Source: JAAYZQ01 sp034428935
Lineage (GTDB): Bacteria > Chloroflexota > Anaerolineae > JAAYZQ01
Length of the DNA: 35,865 nucleotides
Direction of reading: 5' to 3'
Assembly: GCA_034428935.1 (NCBI GenBank)
Contig: DAOUHB010000095.1
Coordinates: forward strand, 1 to 35,865
Shown here piece after piece: positions 6,354 to 14,676 of this stretch (the stretch's first letter is position 1; every line of letters starts with the position of its first letter). Made by a program: the position numbers and the translations under genes. Below the pieces are notes generated by a model. It was not told the origin of the DNA and made no database searches. It worked only from the letters and a program-made list of their open reading frames with translations.

Positions 6354-8282
6354 TTGGACGAGATCGTGGACGAGATCGAGCAGGAAGCACTGCTGCGCGC
6401 AGCCGCGCCACTCATCGAGCTGGCAATCGCCGAGGACATCGGCCCGGGCGACGCCACCAGCGAGTCGACCATCGCCGCCGGCGCCGTGCTCACCGGGCGC
6501 ATCGTAGCCAAGGCCCAGGGCGTCGTCGCCGGGCTGCCCGTGGCCCGGGCCGTGTTTCAACGCATCGACCCGGCCATCCGGTTCGTGGCCCACGTCGCCG
6601 ACGGCCAGGAGGTGGTCCCGGGTGAGCTGCTGGCCGAAGCCACCGGCCCCGGGCGCTCGCTACTGGCCGCCGAGCGCACCGTCCTCAACTTCTTGCAGCG
6701 CATGTCGGGCATCGCCACCCTCACCCGCCAGTTCGTCGACGCCGTGGCCTGCACGCCCGCGGCGGTCCTCGACACCCGCAAGACACTGCCCGGCTTTCGC
6801 GTCCTGGACAAGTACGCGGTGCGCATGGGCGGCGGCCAGAACCACCGCCAGGCCCTGTACGACATGGTCCTCATCAAGGATAACCACGTGGACGCCGCCG
6901 GGGGTATCGTCCCCGCCGTGCAACGGGCCAGGGAGCGCCACCCCGCCCTGCCCATCGAGGTCGAGGTGCGGAACTCCGAAGAGCTGGCCGAGGCCCTGGC
7001 CATCGAGCCCCCGCTGGACCGCATCATGCTCGACAACATGGCGCCCGATGCCATGCGCGAGGCCGTGGCGCTGGCCGGCGGGCGCGTGCCCCTGGAGGCC
7101 TCGGGCGGCCTGGGCCTGGAAGCCGCGGCCGACGTCGCGGCCACGGGCGTCGACTACATCTCGGTCGGCAGCCTCACCCACTCGGTCCGCGCCCTCGACA
7201 TCAGCATGAAGATCGAGCGGCCGGGCCGGCCGGCGGCGGGCACCGACGCAGAGCTGGCCGCTCGCATCGCCGAGATCAAGGCCGGGCTGGGCGACCGCCT
7301 GGTCATACTGGGCCACCTGTACCAGCGCGACGAGGTGCTGCAGTTTGCCGATCTCGCCGGCGATTCGCTGAAATTGGCCCACGACGCCACCCGCACCGAC
7401 GCCGAGTACATTGTCTTCTGCGGCGTGCACTTTATGGCCGAGACGGCCGCGGTCCTCGCCCAGCCGGGCCAGCAGGTCTTTAGCCCCGACCCGTCGGCTG
7501 GCTGCTTCCTGGCCGACACGGCCAGCCTGGACGACGTGGCCGGCGCCTGGGCGCTCCTCGACGAGGCCCTGGGCGAAGCCGTCCAGGAGGTCACGCCCGT
7601 AACTTATGTCAACTCTTCCGCCCAGCTCAAGGCCTTCTGCGGCGAGCGGGGCGGCATCGTCTGCACGTCGGGCAACGCGGAGCGGGTGATGGCCTGGGCC
7701 CTGGGCCGGCGCCCGCGCGTCTTTTTCTTTCCCGACCAACACCTTGGCCGCAACACGGCCCGGGCCCTGGGCGTCGCCGCCGACGAGATGCTCCTGTGGG
7801 ACACCCGGCAACCCCCGGCGCCGGAGGCCATCCGTCGCGCCCGCGTCATCCTCTGGCCGGGCGCCTGCAACGTCCACCAGCGCTTCCGCCCGGAGCACGT
7901 TCGCGCCGTCCGCGCCCAATACCCCGGCGTGCGCGTCGTGGTGCACCCGGAGTGCAGGGCCGACGTGGTGGACCTGGCCGACGCTGCCGGCTCGACGGCC
8001 TTTATCGTGGAGCAGGTAAACGCCGCGCCGACCGGCGCCCGCTGGGCCATCGGCACCGAGAGCCACCTGGTGGCGCGCCTGCAAAAAGAGCACCCGGACC
8101 AGGAAATCCTATCCCTGTCGGGCGTTCCCGCCTTCTGCCGGACCATGGGCCAGATCACCCTGGCCAACCTGGCGGAGGTGCTGGAGAGCCTGGTCGCGGG
8201 CCGGCCCATCAACCGCGTGACCGTCGCCGGCGACGTCGCCGGCGCTGCCAGGCAAGCCCTGGAACGCATGTTGGCCGTTTGA
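6354..8282 (+). CDS. nadCA: NadC-NadA fusion: quinolinate phosphoribosyltransferase / quinolinate synthase
   Basis: One 642-residue frame joins two NAD-synthesis enzymes. Residues 1-287 form a complete NadC: DTRKTLPGFRVLDKYAVR (140-157), GGGQNHRQALYDMVLIKDNH (159-178), LDNM (226-229) and EASGG with GVDYISVGSLTHS (248-277). Residues about 298-642 form a complete NadA: GHLYQRDEVLQFADLAGDSL (320-339), VTYVNSS (416-422), FFPDQHLGRN, WPGACNVHQRF and VHPEC. C356, C437 and C595 fit the three ligands of its oxygen-sensitive 4Fe-4S cluster. A linker of about ten residues (RPGRPAAGTD) joins them, with no stop between. NadA makes quinolinate from iminoaspartate and dihydroxyacetone phosphate; NadC converts it to nicotinate mononucleotide. 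I chose TTG 6354 (GGGGGAG upstream) because the promoter sits just before it; GTG 6366 is possible. Confidence 0.93.
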   Translation: MDEIVDEIEQEALLRAAAPLIELAIAEDIGPGDATSESTIAAGAVLTGRIVAKAQGVVAGLPVARAVFQRIDPAIRFVAHVADGQEVVPGELLAEATGPGRSLLAAERTVLNFLQRMSGIATLTRQFVDAVACTPAAVLDTRKTLPGFRVLDKYAVRMGGGQNHRQALYDMVLIKDNHVDAAGGIVPAVQRARERHPALPIEVEVRNSEELAEALAIEPPLDRIMLDNMAPDAMREAVALAGGRVPLEASGGLGLEAAADVAATGVDYISVGSLTHSVRALDISMKIERPGRPAAGTDAELAARIAEIKAGLGDRLVILGHLYQRDEVLQFADLAGDSLKLAHDATRTDAEYIVFCGVHFMAETAAVLAQPGQQVFSPDPSAGCFLADTASLDDVAGAWALLDEALGEAVQEVTPVTYVNSSAQLKAFCGERGGIVCTSGNAERVMAWALGRRPRVFFFPDQHLGRNTARALGVAADEMLLWDTRQPPAPEAIRRARVILWPGACNVHQRFRPEHVRAVRAQYPGVRVVVHPECRADVVDLADAAGSTAFIVEQVNAAPTGARWAIGTESHLVARLQKEHPDQEILSLSGVPAFCRTMGQITLANLAEVLESLVAGRPINRVTVAGDVAGAARQALERMLAV

Positions 8283-8344
8283 CCGCGCGCCCGGTTGCCC
8301 ATCCCACCGGGAGGGAGGGGCGGCGGGCCGCCGAGGATACATCC

Positions 8345-9976
8345 ATGCCAATCGAGACCGACGTCCTGATCATCGGCTCCGGCATCGCCGGGGCCAGTGC
8401 CGCGCTGCGCCTGGCCCGCGACGGCCAGCGCCAGGTGCTCCTCATCACCCGCACCACCCCACCCGCCGAATCGAACACCTGCTATGCCCAGGGCGGCATC
8501 GTCGCCCGCTCTCCGGGCGACTCGCCCGACCTCCTGGTCCGCGACGTGCTGGCCGCCGGGGCGGGCCTGAGCTACCCCACGGCGGCCCGCCTCCTGGCCG
8601 AGGAGGGGCCGGACCTGGTCCAGCGCCTGCTGGTGGAGGATGCCGGCGTCCCCTTTGACCGCGACGACAACGGCAGCCTGCTCTTTACCCTGGAGGGCGG
8701 CCACTCGGTTCCCCGCGTGCTGCACGTGGGCGATGCCACGGGCCGGGCCATTGAGGAGGCCCTCATGGCCCTCCTGGCCACCATGCCCAATGTGACGGTT
8801 CAGAGCTGCTTTACCGCCGTCGACCTCGTCACATCCGGCCACCACGCCCGCGACCCGCTGGCCGTGTACAAGCCCCTCACCTGCCACGGCGCCTACGTCC
8901 TCGACCGCGACGGGCGGGCCGTGCACCGCGTCCTGGCGACGGCGACGGTGTTGGCCACGGGCGGCATGGGCCGCCTCTACCGCCACACTACCAACCCCGA
9001 AGGCGCCCGGGGCGACGGCCTGGCCATGGCTCACCGCGCCGGCGCTCGCATCGTCAACGCCGAGTACATCCAGTTCCACCCCACCACCCTGGCCGTGCCC
9101 GGCGCCGACAACTTTCTCATCTCCGAGGCGGTGCGCGGCGAGGGTGGCCGCCTCCTCACGCCCGATGGGCGGCATTTCATGGAGCAGTACTCGCCGCGCT
9201 GGGTGGACCTGGCCCCTCGCGACGTTGTGGCCCGCGCCATCCATCACGAAATGATCCAGCACGGCTACCCCCACGTCCTGCTGGACCTGGCCGGTCAGAT
9301 GCCCGCCGACCAGATCCAGGCCCGCTTCCCAACGATCTATGCCACGTGCCTGAAGGCCGGAGTCGACATTTCCGCGGAGCCCATTCCCGTGGTGCCGGCG
9401 GCCCACTATGCCTGCGGCGGGGTCCTGGTCGACGAATGGGGCCGGACGACCATCGACGGGCTGTACGCCGCCGGCGAGGTGAGCTGCACCGGCGTGCACG
9501 GCGCCAACCGCCTGGCCAGCACCTCGCTGCTGGAGGGGCTGCTGTGGGGCGACCGGGCCGGGCAGGACATCGCCCGGCGCCGCGACCTGGCAGCCATCGG
9601 TCCCGACGAGGTGCCACCCTGGGAGCACGTGGGCAACGGCGCCGTGGCCGATCCGGTCCTGGTCTACCGCGACCAGCGCACCATCCAGAACGTCATGTGG
9701 CTCTACGTGGGCCTGGCCCGCAACACCCGCCGCCTGGCCCGCGCCCTCAGCGACCTGAACCACCTGTGGGAAGAGATTGACAGCTTTTACCGGGCCACGC
9801 GCCTGAGCGACGACCTCATCGGGCTGCGCAACCTGGCCCAGGCCGCCTGGGTGGTGACCCGCGCCGCCTGGCACAACCGCCGCTCGCGGGGCGCCCACTA
9901 CCGTGAGGACGCCCAGGAGTTGGACTTTGTGCGGCTGTACGACACAGAGGCGCCCGATGACGCACCCTGGATGTAG
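8345..9976 (+). CDS. nadB: L-aspartate oxidase
   Basis: A 543-residue cytoplasmic FAD enzyme that oxidises L-aspartate to iminoaspartate, the substrate of NadA. The Rossmann motif is VLIIGSGIAGASAALRLA (7-24). CYAQGGIVA and PRVLHVGDATGRAI follow, and the active-site regions IQFHPTTL, AVRGEGGRLL, LAPRDVVARAI, PAAHYACGGV and VHGANRLASTSLLEGL are all present. The C-terminal helical part keeps SRGAHYRED. ATG 8345 is 62 bases after the fusion gene, in the same operon, so the whole path from aspartate to nicotinate mononucleotide is encoded together. A GC-rich hairpin follows the stop. Succinate dehydrogenase flavoproteins are related, but the context and the HGANRLASTSLLE motif favour NadB. Confidence 0.95.
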   Translation: MPIETDVLIIGSGIAGASAALRLARDGQRQVLLITRTTPPAESNTCYAQGGIVARSPGDSPDLLVRDVLAAGAGLSYPTAARLLAEEGPDLVQRLLVEDAGVPFDRDDNGSLLFTLEGGHSVPRVLHVGDATGRAIEEALMALLATMPNVTVQSCFTAVDLVTSGHHARDPLAVYKPLTCHGAYVLDRDGRAVHRVLATATVLATGGMGRLYRHTTNPEGARGDGLAMAHRAGARIVNAEYIQFHPTTLAVPGADNFLISEAVRGEGGRLLTPDGRHFMEQYSPRWVDLAPRDVVARAIHHEMIQHGYPHVLLDLAGQMPADQIQARFPTIYATCLKAGVDISAEPIPVVPAAHYACGGVLVDEWGRTTIDGLYAAGEVSCTGVHGANRLASTSLLEGLLWGDRAGQDIARRRDLAAIGPDEVPPWEHVGNGAVADPVLVYRDQRTIQNVMWLYVGLARNTRRLARALSDLNHLWEEIDSFYRATRLSDDLIGLRNLAQAAWVVTRAAWHNRRSRGAHYREDAQELDFVRLYDTEAPDDAPWM

Positions 9977-9979
9977 ACG

Positions 9980-10003
9980 CCGGCGGCCCATCGCGGCCGC
10001 CGG
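9980..10003 (+). terminator. GC-rich hairpin after nadB
   Basis: A perfect 9-bp stem, CCGGCGGCC (9980-9988) with GGCCGCCGG (9995-10003) and a 6-base loop, starts three bases after the nadB stop. There is no T-run, so it may act as a weak or factor-assisted terminator or protect the mRNA end. Confidence 0.5.
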
Positions 10004-10034
10004 ACACCGGCACCGCTCGCGGAGGAATACGAGG

Positions 10035-10112
10035 ATGAACGGCTGGATGGTTCACGTGGGCACAGAGCCTGTTCCGCGCCTCCTGGCCTCGAAGACGGAT
10101 GCCCCGCTGTAG
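10035..10112 (+). CDS. Possible 25-residue small protein
   Basis: ATG 10035 is preceded by GGAGG (10021-10025) and the frame ends at TAG 10110-10112, encoding MNGWMVHVGTEPVPRL and nine more residues. It has no signal or membrane segment. It follows the nadB hairpin and precedes the phosphatase promoter. It could be a small protein, a remnant of a longer gene or chance; the ribosome-binding site is the only positive evidence. Confidence 0.2.
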   Translation: MNGWMVHVGTEPVPRLLASKTDAPL

Positions 10113-10195
10113 CGCCTCCCCACGACGTTTTCGCGGATCTACCAAATCAAAACCCTACTGGTCACGTGGGTAGGTCTTGACTGGCCGATTGGCTA

Positions 10196-10224
10196 TTGCC
10201 CGCCGGCCGGCTTTGTGGTATGCT
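10196..10224 (+). promoter_or_regulatory. Upstream promoter of the phosphatase-ABC operon
   Basis: TTGCCC (10196-10201) and TATGCT (10219-10224) are 17 bases apart, and TG at 10216-10217 makes the -10 an extended one. Transcription would begin about 160 bases before GTG 10392. Confidence 0.55.
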
Positions 10225-10321
10225 GGGAGCTGACTGCGAGGATATGGAACGCTCGCTGCCGCACTGTGACGGCGGCGTCAGCTAGATGGCAGAATCCTGT
10301 CGTGCGGACTGTGGGCAGTTG

Positions 10322-10330
10322 TGCTATGAT
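10322..10330 (+). promoter_or_regulatory. Extended -10 promoter nearer the phosphatase gene
   Basis: TGCTATGAT (10322-10330) fits the extended -10 consensus TGnTATAAT. There is no good -35 at the normal distance. It could be a second, closer start point about 55 bases before GTG 10392. Confidence 0.4.
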
Positions 10331-10391
10331 GCACGCCAGGCAGGTATGACAGGCCGTATAGAAGCCAACGCTGTGGAAGAGAGATAGCGCC

Positions 10392-10886
10392 GTGACCGAT
10401 ACCCATGCGCCCGCCGGCAGGCGGGAGACCAAAACCGTGCTGTTCCTGTGCACGGGGAATTACTACCGGAGTCGTTTTGCCGAAGAGCTGTTCAACCATA
10501 TGGCCGCCGAGGCCGGCCTGGACTGGCAGGCCACCTCGCGGGGCATCGCCATCGAGCTGGGCCTGCATAACATCGGCCCCATGTCACCCCACGCCCTGCG
10601 GGACCTGGCGAGCCGGGGCATCGCCGTCCGGGGGGCCCGCCGCTTCCCGGTCCAGCTCCACAAGGAGGAGCTGGCCGCGGCCGACCGGGTCATTGCCCTC
10701 AAGGAAGCGGAGCATCGCCCTCTGCTCCTGGCCCGTTTTCCCGGCTGGGCCGGGCGCGTTGAGTATTGGCACGTCGACGACCTGGAGGATACGCCCCCCT
10801 GGGAGGCCATCCCTGAGATCGAGCGCCACGTCGCCGGCCTAATCCGGCAGCTCGGGGCGGGCAGAGACGGAGACGAGCGGACGTAG
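10392..10886 (+). CDS. Low-molecular-weight protein tyrosine phosphatase family protein
   Basis: A 164-residue cytoplasmic protein with the LMW-PTP/arsenate reductase fold. The phosphate-binding loop is VLFLCTGNYYRSRFAEELF (16-34), a CX5R motif with nucleophile C20 and R26. SPHALRDLASRGI (65-77) is the usual second helix region, and DDLEDTPPWEA (129-139) supplies the probable general acid. GTG 10392 is the start; only a weak purine-rich site precedes it. An ABC exporter follows 43 bases later in the same direction. The family dephosphorylates phosphotyrosine or reduces arsenate. The YY after GN and the absence of arsenic genes nearby make the phosphatase reading more likely; the substrate is unknown. 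Confidence 0.8.
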   Translation: MTDTHAPAGRRETKTVLFLCTGNYYRSRFAEELFNHMAAEAGLDWQATSRGIAIELGLHNIGPMSPHALRDLASRGIAVRGARRFPVQLHKEELAAADRVIALKEAEHRPLLLARFPGWAGRVEYWHVDDLEDTPPWEAIPEIERHVAGLIRQLGAGRDGDERT

Positions 10887-10929
10887 AAGCAGCCGGTCTG
10901 CCCGGCTGGCCGGAGAAGACGGAGGATCA

Positions 10930-11925
10930 GTGGACGACAGAAGCGCAATCAGTGTGAAGGGACTGCACCGCAGGTTTGGCTCGATCACCGCCGTGCAGGG
11001 CATCGACTTTGAGGTCGAGGCCGGCAAGATCTTTTCCCTGCTGGGGCCCAACGGCGCCGGCAAAAGCACGACCATCTCCATGCTCAGTTGCCTGCTGCAG
11101 CCCACCGGCGGCGAGGCGTGGATCATGGGCCATTCCATCCTGCACGAGCCCATGGCCGTCAAGGCCAGCATCGGCGTCGTGCCCCAGGAGATTGCCCTCT
11201 ACGAGGACATGTCGGCCCGCGAGAACCTGGGCTTCTGGGCCAAGATGTACGGCCTGCGGGGCAACACCCTCGACGAGCGGGTGGACGAGGTCCTGAAGAT
11301 CGTCGGCCTGACCGACCGGCAAAAGGGCAAGGTTGCCAAGTTCTCGGGCGGCATGAAACGCCGCCTGAACATCGGCATCGCCCTCCTCCACCGCCCCCAG
11401 GTCCTGATCCTGGACGAGCCCACGGTGGGCATCGATCCGCAGACCCGGCGCAACATCCTGGACAGCGTCCTGGAATTTAACCGGCAGGGCATGACCGTCC
11501 TGTACACCACCCACTACATGGAAGAGGCGCAGGAGCTGTCGGACGAGATTGCCATCATGGATCAGGGCAAGATCATTGCCCGAGGCAGCCACCAGGAGCT
11601 GGTCACCATCGTGGGCGAAATGGATCGCATCGACCTGGCGCTCCACCCCGCTGCCGGCGACGCCGGGCGAGAGATGGCCCTCCTGGAACGCTGGCGGGCC
11701 ACGGAAGGCGTCCACAACGTCTCGCCGCTCAGCGACGGAGCGGAGGGCGGCGAAGGGCCCGGCGACGGGCACGTTTGCCTGCTGGTCGACGACAGCAACC
11801 TGGTACTGCCCCGCCTGTTCGAGGCTGCCGTGGATGCCGGGGTGCGCATCACCTCCGTCGAGATCCAGGAGCCGAACCTGGAAGCCGTCTTCCTGCATCT
11901 CACCGGACGCGGCCTGCGCGATTAG
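10930..11925 (+). CDS. ABC exporter ATP-binding protein
   Basis: A 331-residue ATPase of an ABC-2 (DrrA/NatA-like) exporter. Walker A is GPNGAGKST (39-47). Q-loop VVPQEIALYEDMSARENLGF, signature FSGGMKRRLNIGIALLHRPQ and Walker B VLILDEPTVGIDPQTRR follow in order, then TTHYMEEAQELSDEIAIMDQG with the switch His. The C-terminal extension after about residue 235 ends in PNLEAVFLHLTGRGLRD, typical of DrrA-type subunits. GTG 10930 follows GGAGG (10921-10925). Two different permease genes come next, so the transporter is probably one ATPase homodimer on a permease heterodimer. The cargo is unknown; drugs, lipids and sodium are all seen in the family. Confidence 0.92.
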   Translation: MDDRSAISVKGLHRRFGSITAVQGIDFEVEAGKIFSLLGPNGAGKSTTISMLSCLLQPTGGEAWIMGHSILHEPMAVKASIGVVPQEIALYEDMSARENLGFWAKMYGLRGNTLDERVDEVLKIVGLTDRQKGKVAKFSGGMKRRLNIGIALLHRPQVLILDEPTVGIDPQTRRNILDSVLEFNRQGMTVLYTTHYMEEAQELSDEIAIMDQGKIIARGSHQELVTIVGEMDRIDLALHPAAGDAGREMALLERWRATEGVHNVSPLSDGAEGGEGPGDGHVCLLVDDSNLVLPRLFEAAVDAGVRITSVEIQEPNLEAVFLHLTGRGLRD

Positions 11926-11958
11926 CGCCCTGCCGGCGTTGCCATTCGAGGGGAGAGC

Positions 11959-13221
11959 ATGAAAACCATCGACATCGCGCTGAAGGACCTGCGCCGCATG
12001 TTCACGAGCGCCTTTTTCCTGGCCTTTGGGCTGGTCCTGCCCCTGGCCACGGCGGGCCTGTTTTATTTCGCCTTTGGCGGCATGTCCTCCGGGAATGGCG
12101 GCTTTGACCTGGCCCCTATCCCTGTGGTCGTCGCCAACCTGGACCGCGCCGAGGGCGGCCTGGCCGCGGGCGACGTTCTGGCCGGCGTCCTGGAAGAGAG
12201 CCTGCCCGGGCTCATCCAGGCGTCGCGGGTCGAGGACGCAGCTGCCGCCCGGTCGGCTGTCGACCGGCAGCAGGCCGCCGTAGCCGTCATCATCCCCGAG
12301 GGCCTGAGCGCCGCCGTCATCCAGCCCGACGGCCGGGCCGCCGTGGAGATCTACCAGGATCCGACCCTGAGCCTCGGACCGGGCATCGTCCAGGGCCTCG
12401 TCCGCCACGTCGTAGATGCCTTTGCCGGGGCCAAGATCGCCACCCAGGTGACCGCTGCCCGGTTGGCCGCCCACGGCAGCGCGGTTGATGGCGCGGCCAT
12501 GCAGAACGTCGCCCAGGAGTACAGCGCCTGGGCGGCCGGAGGCGAGTCGGACGACGGCCACGCGCTGCTGGCCGTCCGCGCCCCGGCGGGCAGCAGCGAC
12601 GAAGGCGCCGGGCCCCTGGGTTCGGTGCTCGGCCAGATCATGGCCGGCATGATGGTCTTTTACGTCTTTTTCAGCGGCGCTGCGGCGGCCGAGTCCATCC
12701 TCCAGGAGGACGAGGCCGGCACCCTGCCCCGTCTCTTTACCACACCCACTCCACGGCCGGCCATCCTGGCGGGCAAGTTCCTGTCCACGTTCCTGTTGCT
12801 CGGCGTCCAGGTGACGGTCCTCCTGGTGGTCTCGGCGCTGATCTTTGACATCGACTGGGGTCAGCCTCTGCTGGTGGGTGGTATGGCACTTGGCCTGGTG
12901 ATCGTGGCCACCGGCTTCGGGCTGCTCATCACCTCTTTGATGCGGGACCGGCGCCAGGCCGGCATCATCTACGGGGGAGTGCTCACCGTCATGGGCATGC
13001 TGGGCATGATCGGGGTCTTTACCGCCGGCGTCCAGGGTGCGGACAATCCCCTGTCGACCGCGTCGCTCATCGTGCCCCAGGGTTGGGCGGTGCGCGGCTG
13101 GCAGTTGTTGCTAACCGGCGCCGGCAGCGGTGAGGTCATCGTGCCGATGGCCGTCATGTTGGTGGCAGGCGCCGTGTTCTTTATCCTGGGCGCCGTGCGC
13201 TTTCAGAAGCGCTTTGCCTGA
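11959..13221 (+). CDS. ABC-2 type permease, first subunit
   Basis: A 420-residue permease with one N-terminal membrane helix (about residues 15-37), a large extracytoplasmic domain of roughly 190 residues and a cluster of five or so C-terminal helices from about 228. The ABC-2 signature is seen at ESILQEDEAGTLPRLFTTPT followed by PAILAGKFLS, the cytoplasmic coupling region. ATG 11959 follows GGGGAG. It is co-transcribed with the ATPase (33-base gap) and the second permease (47-base gap). The two permeases share layout but differ clearly in sequence, which fits a heterodimer. Location is the cytoplasmic membrane. Confidence 0.88.
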   Translation: MKTIDIALKDLRRMFTSAFFLAFGLVLPLATAGLFYFAFGGMSSGNGGFDLAPIPVVVANLDRAEGGLAAGDVLAGVLEESLPGLIQASRVEDAAAARSAVDRQQAAVAVIIPEGLSAAVIQPDGRAAVEIYQDPTLSLGPGIVQGLVRHVVDAFAGAKIATQVTAARLAAHGSAVDGAAMQNVAQEYSAWAAGGESDDGHALLAVRAPAGSSDEGAGPLGSVLGQIMAGMMVFYVFFSGAAAAESILQEDEAGTLPRLFTTPTPRPAILAGKFLSTFLLLGVQVTVLLVVSALIFDIDWGQPLLVGGMALGLVIVATGFGLLITSLMRDRRQAGIIYGGVLTVMGMLGMIGVFTAGVQGADNPLSTASLIVPQGWAVRGWQLLLTGAGSGEVIVPMAVMLVAGAVFFILGAVRFQKRFA

Positions 13222-13268
13222 AGTCTACACCCGGGGCCTACCGGGGCAGCGCACCGAGGAACGGAATC

Positions 13269-14480
13269 ATGCGTGTTCTTGACCTGACGTGGAAAGATCT
13301 GAAGCAATTGGCCCGCGACTGGAAGTCGGCCGCGTTTCTGGTGGCCATGCCCATCCTGTTTACCGTGCTCTTTGGCTTTGTCTTCCAGGGGGCTGGCGAC
13401 GAGGAGGACCCCCGACTGCCGGTTGCCGTCATCGATGGCGACGGCAGCGTGGTCAGCGAACATTTCCTGGCCATGATCGAGGCCTCGCCGGCCATCCGGC
13501 CCGTGGTGCCCGAAGAAGGCGACGTCGAAGAGCAGGTGGAGGACGAGGAGCTGGCGGCAGCCGTCTTTCTGCCCCAGGGGCTGGGGCAGCAAGCCCTGTC
13601 GCCCGGCGCCGAATTCCCTCGCTTGGAGGTGATCGCCAGTCCCACGTCGCCCGCCGCCAGCGCGGCGATCAGCGCCATTGAGGCCATCACCGGCCGCCTC
13701 GCCGGGTCCGTGCAGGCTGCGCACCTGGCGGCCCGGGCCTACGAGGCCCAGGGGGGCACCGCGGACGAAGCCTACCTGCAAGAGGCCCTGGCCGCAGCCG
13801 TGGCCGCCTGGCAAGATCCGCCCCTCGCCGTCGAGGCCAGTGCCTCGGGGGCCATCGCCGAACCGGAGGAGGGCGAGGGCAGCCAGGCAAGCCCCTTTGC
13901 CCACTCTTCCGCCGGCGTCATGGTCCAGTTTGCCATGGCCGGCATCATGGGCGCCGCCGAGATCCTGGTGATGGAGCGCAAAAAGGGCACCCTGCGCCGC
14001 CTGTTAACCACGGCCATCGGCCGGGGGCAGATCATCCTGGGTCACTGGCTGGCCATGTTCGTCATGATCCTGGGGCAGTTGGCCCTGCTCGTCCTCTTTG
14101 GCGATCTGATCCTGGGCGTCGGTTACCTGCGCGAGCCCATGGCCATCCTGATCGTGGTCGTTGCCACCGCCCTGTGGACGGCCAGCATGGGACTGTTCAT
14201 AGGCACCGTCGCCCGAAACGAGGAGCAGGTCATGATGATTACGCTCCTGGCCATGCTGCTCCTGGCGGGTCTGGGCGGTGCCTGGCTCCCCCTGGAGTTC
14301 ACGGGCGAGGCGTTCCAAACCATCGGCCGCCTGACGCCCACCGCCTGGGCCATCGACGGCCTGGAGAACATTGCCATGCGCGGCCTGGGCTTCAGCTCGG
14401 TGCTGCTGCCGGCGGGCATCCTGCTGGGCTTTGCCGTCGCCTTTGCAGCCCTCGCCCTCTGGCGCTTTCGCTTCGAGTAG
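13269..14480 (+). CDS. ABC-2 type permease, second subunit
   Basis: A 403-residue permease with the same plan as the gene before it: an N-terminal helix FLVAMPILFTVLFGFVFQG (about 23-41), an extracytoplasmic domain to about residue 215, then helices. The coupling signature is LVMERKKGTLRRLLTTAIGR followed by GQIILGHWL. Acidic residues are frequent in the outer domain. ATG 13269 follows GAGGAACGG. It ends the operon; a strong bidirectional terminator lies at 14616-14650. As with its partner, the cargo cannot be inferred from sequence. Confidence 0.88.
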   Translation: MRVLDLTWKDLKQLARDWKSAAFLVAMPILFTVLFGFVFQGAGDEEDPRLPVAVIDGDGSVVSEHFLAMIEASPAIRPVVPEEGDVEEQVEDEELAAAVFLPQGLGQQALSPGAEFPRLEVIASPTSPAASAAISAIEAITGRLAGSVQAAHLAARAYEAQGGTADEAYLQEALAAAVAAWQDPPLAVEASASGAIAEPEEGEGSQASPFAHSSAGVMVQFAMAGIMGAAEILVMERKKGTLRRLLTTAIGRGQIILGHWLAMFVMILGQLALLVLFGDLILGVGYLREPMAILIVVVATALWTASMGLFIGTVARNEEQVMMITLLAMLLLAGLGGAWLPLEFTGEAFQTIGRLTPTAWAIDGLENIAMRGLGFSSVLLPAGILLGFAVAFAALALWRFRFE

Positions 14481-14489
14481 CCGGCACCG

Positions 14490-14588
14490 GTCGAGGAGTC
14501 CGGATGGGCCCGCGGTCCAGGAGTCCTCGACTTGTCGAGGGAAGATTGCAGGGGTGACGGCCCGGCCTCGACAAGTCGAGGAGTCCGG
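14490..14588. repeat. Cluster of short direct and inverted repeats
   Basis: GTCGAGGAGTCCGG occurs at 14490-14503 and again at 14575-14588. Between them are two palindromes that are reverse complements of each other: CCTCGACTTGTCGAGG (14525-14540) and CCTCGACAAGTCGAGG (14566-14581). Either palindrome can fold alone, or the two can pair with each other. It lies between the exporter operon and its terminator. Confidence 0.7.
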
Positions 14589-14615
14589 TACGTGCCCGCT
14601 TGGCCCCGACAGGTA

Positions 14616-14650
14616 CGCAAAAACGGCGCCTCTGCGGCGCCGTTTTTGCG
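14616..14650. terminator. Bidirectional intrinsic terminator
   Basis: A perfect 15-bp stem (14616-14630 with 14636-14650) and a 5-base loop. Each strand reads a run of A, then GGCGCC, then a run of T, so it works in both directions. It serves both the exporter operon (plus) and the sortase gene (minus). Confidence 0.9.
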
Positions 14651-14676
14651 TTTGTCGTGCGCGATTCGTCGCGATC

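Larger units (their letters stand above)
9977..10391. other. Intergenic region after nadB
   Basis: This 415-base gap holds a GC-rich hairpin, a possible 25-codon reading frame (10035-10112), and one well-formed promoter plus one extended -10 for the phosphatase gene. The rest shows no further gene. Confidence 0.55.

Noticed and set aside
7604..9991. A 795-codon open frame on the minus strand across nadB and the end of the fusion gene
   Set aside because: It is antisense to two clear enzymes, has low-complexity Gly/Ala/His-rich translation and no family motif; it results from high GC in third positions.
10927..12561. A 544-codon minus-strand frame opposite the ABC ATPase and permease
   Set aside because: Antisense shadow of well-supported genes, with no ribosome-binding site and no recognisable domain.
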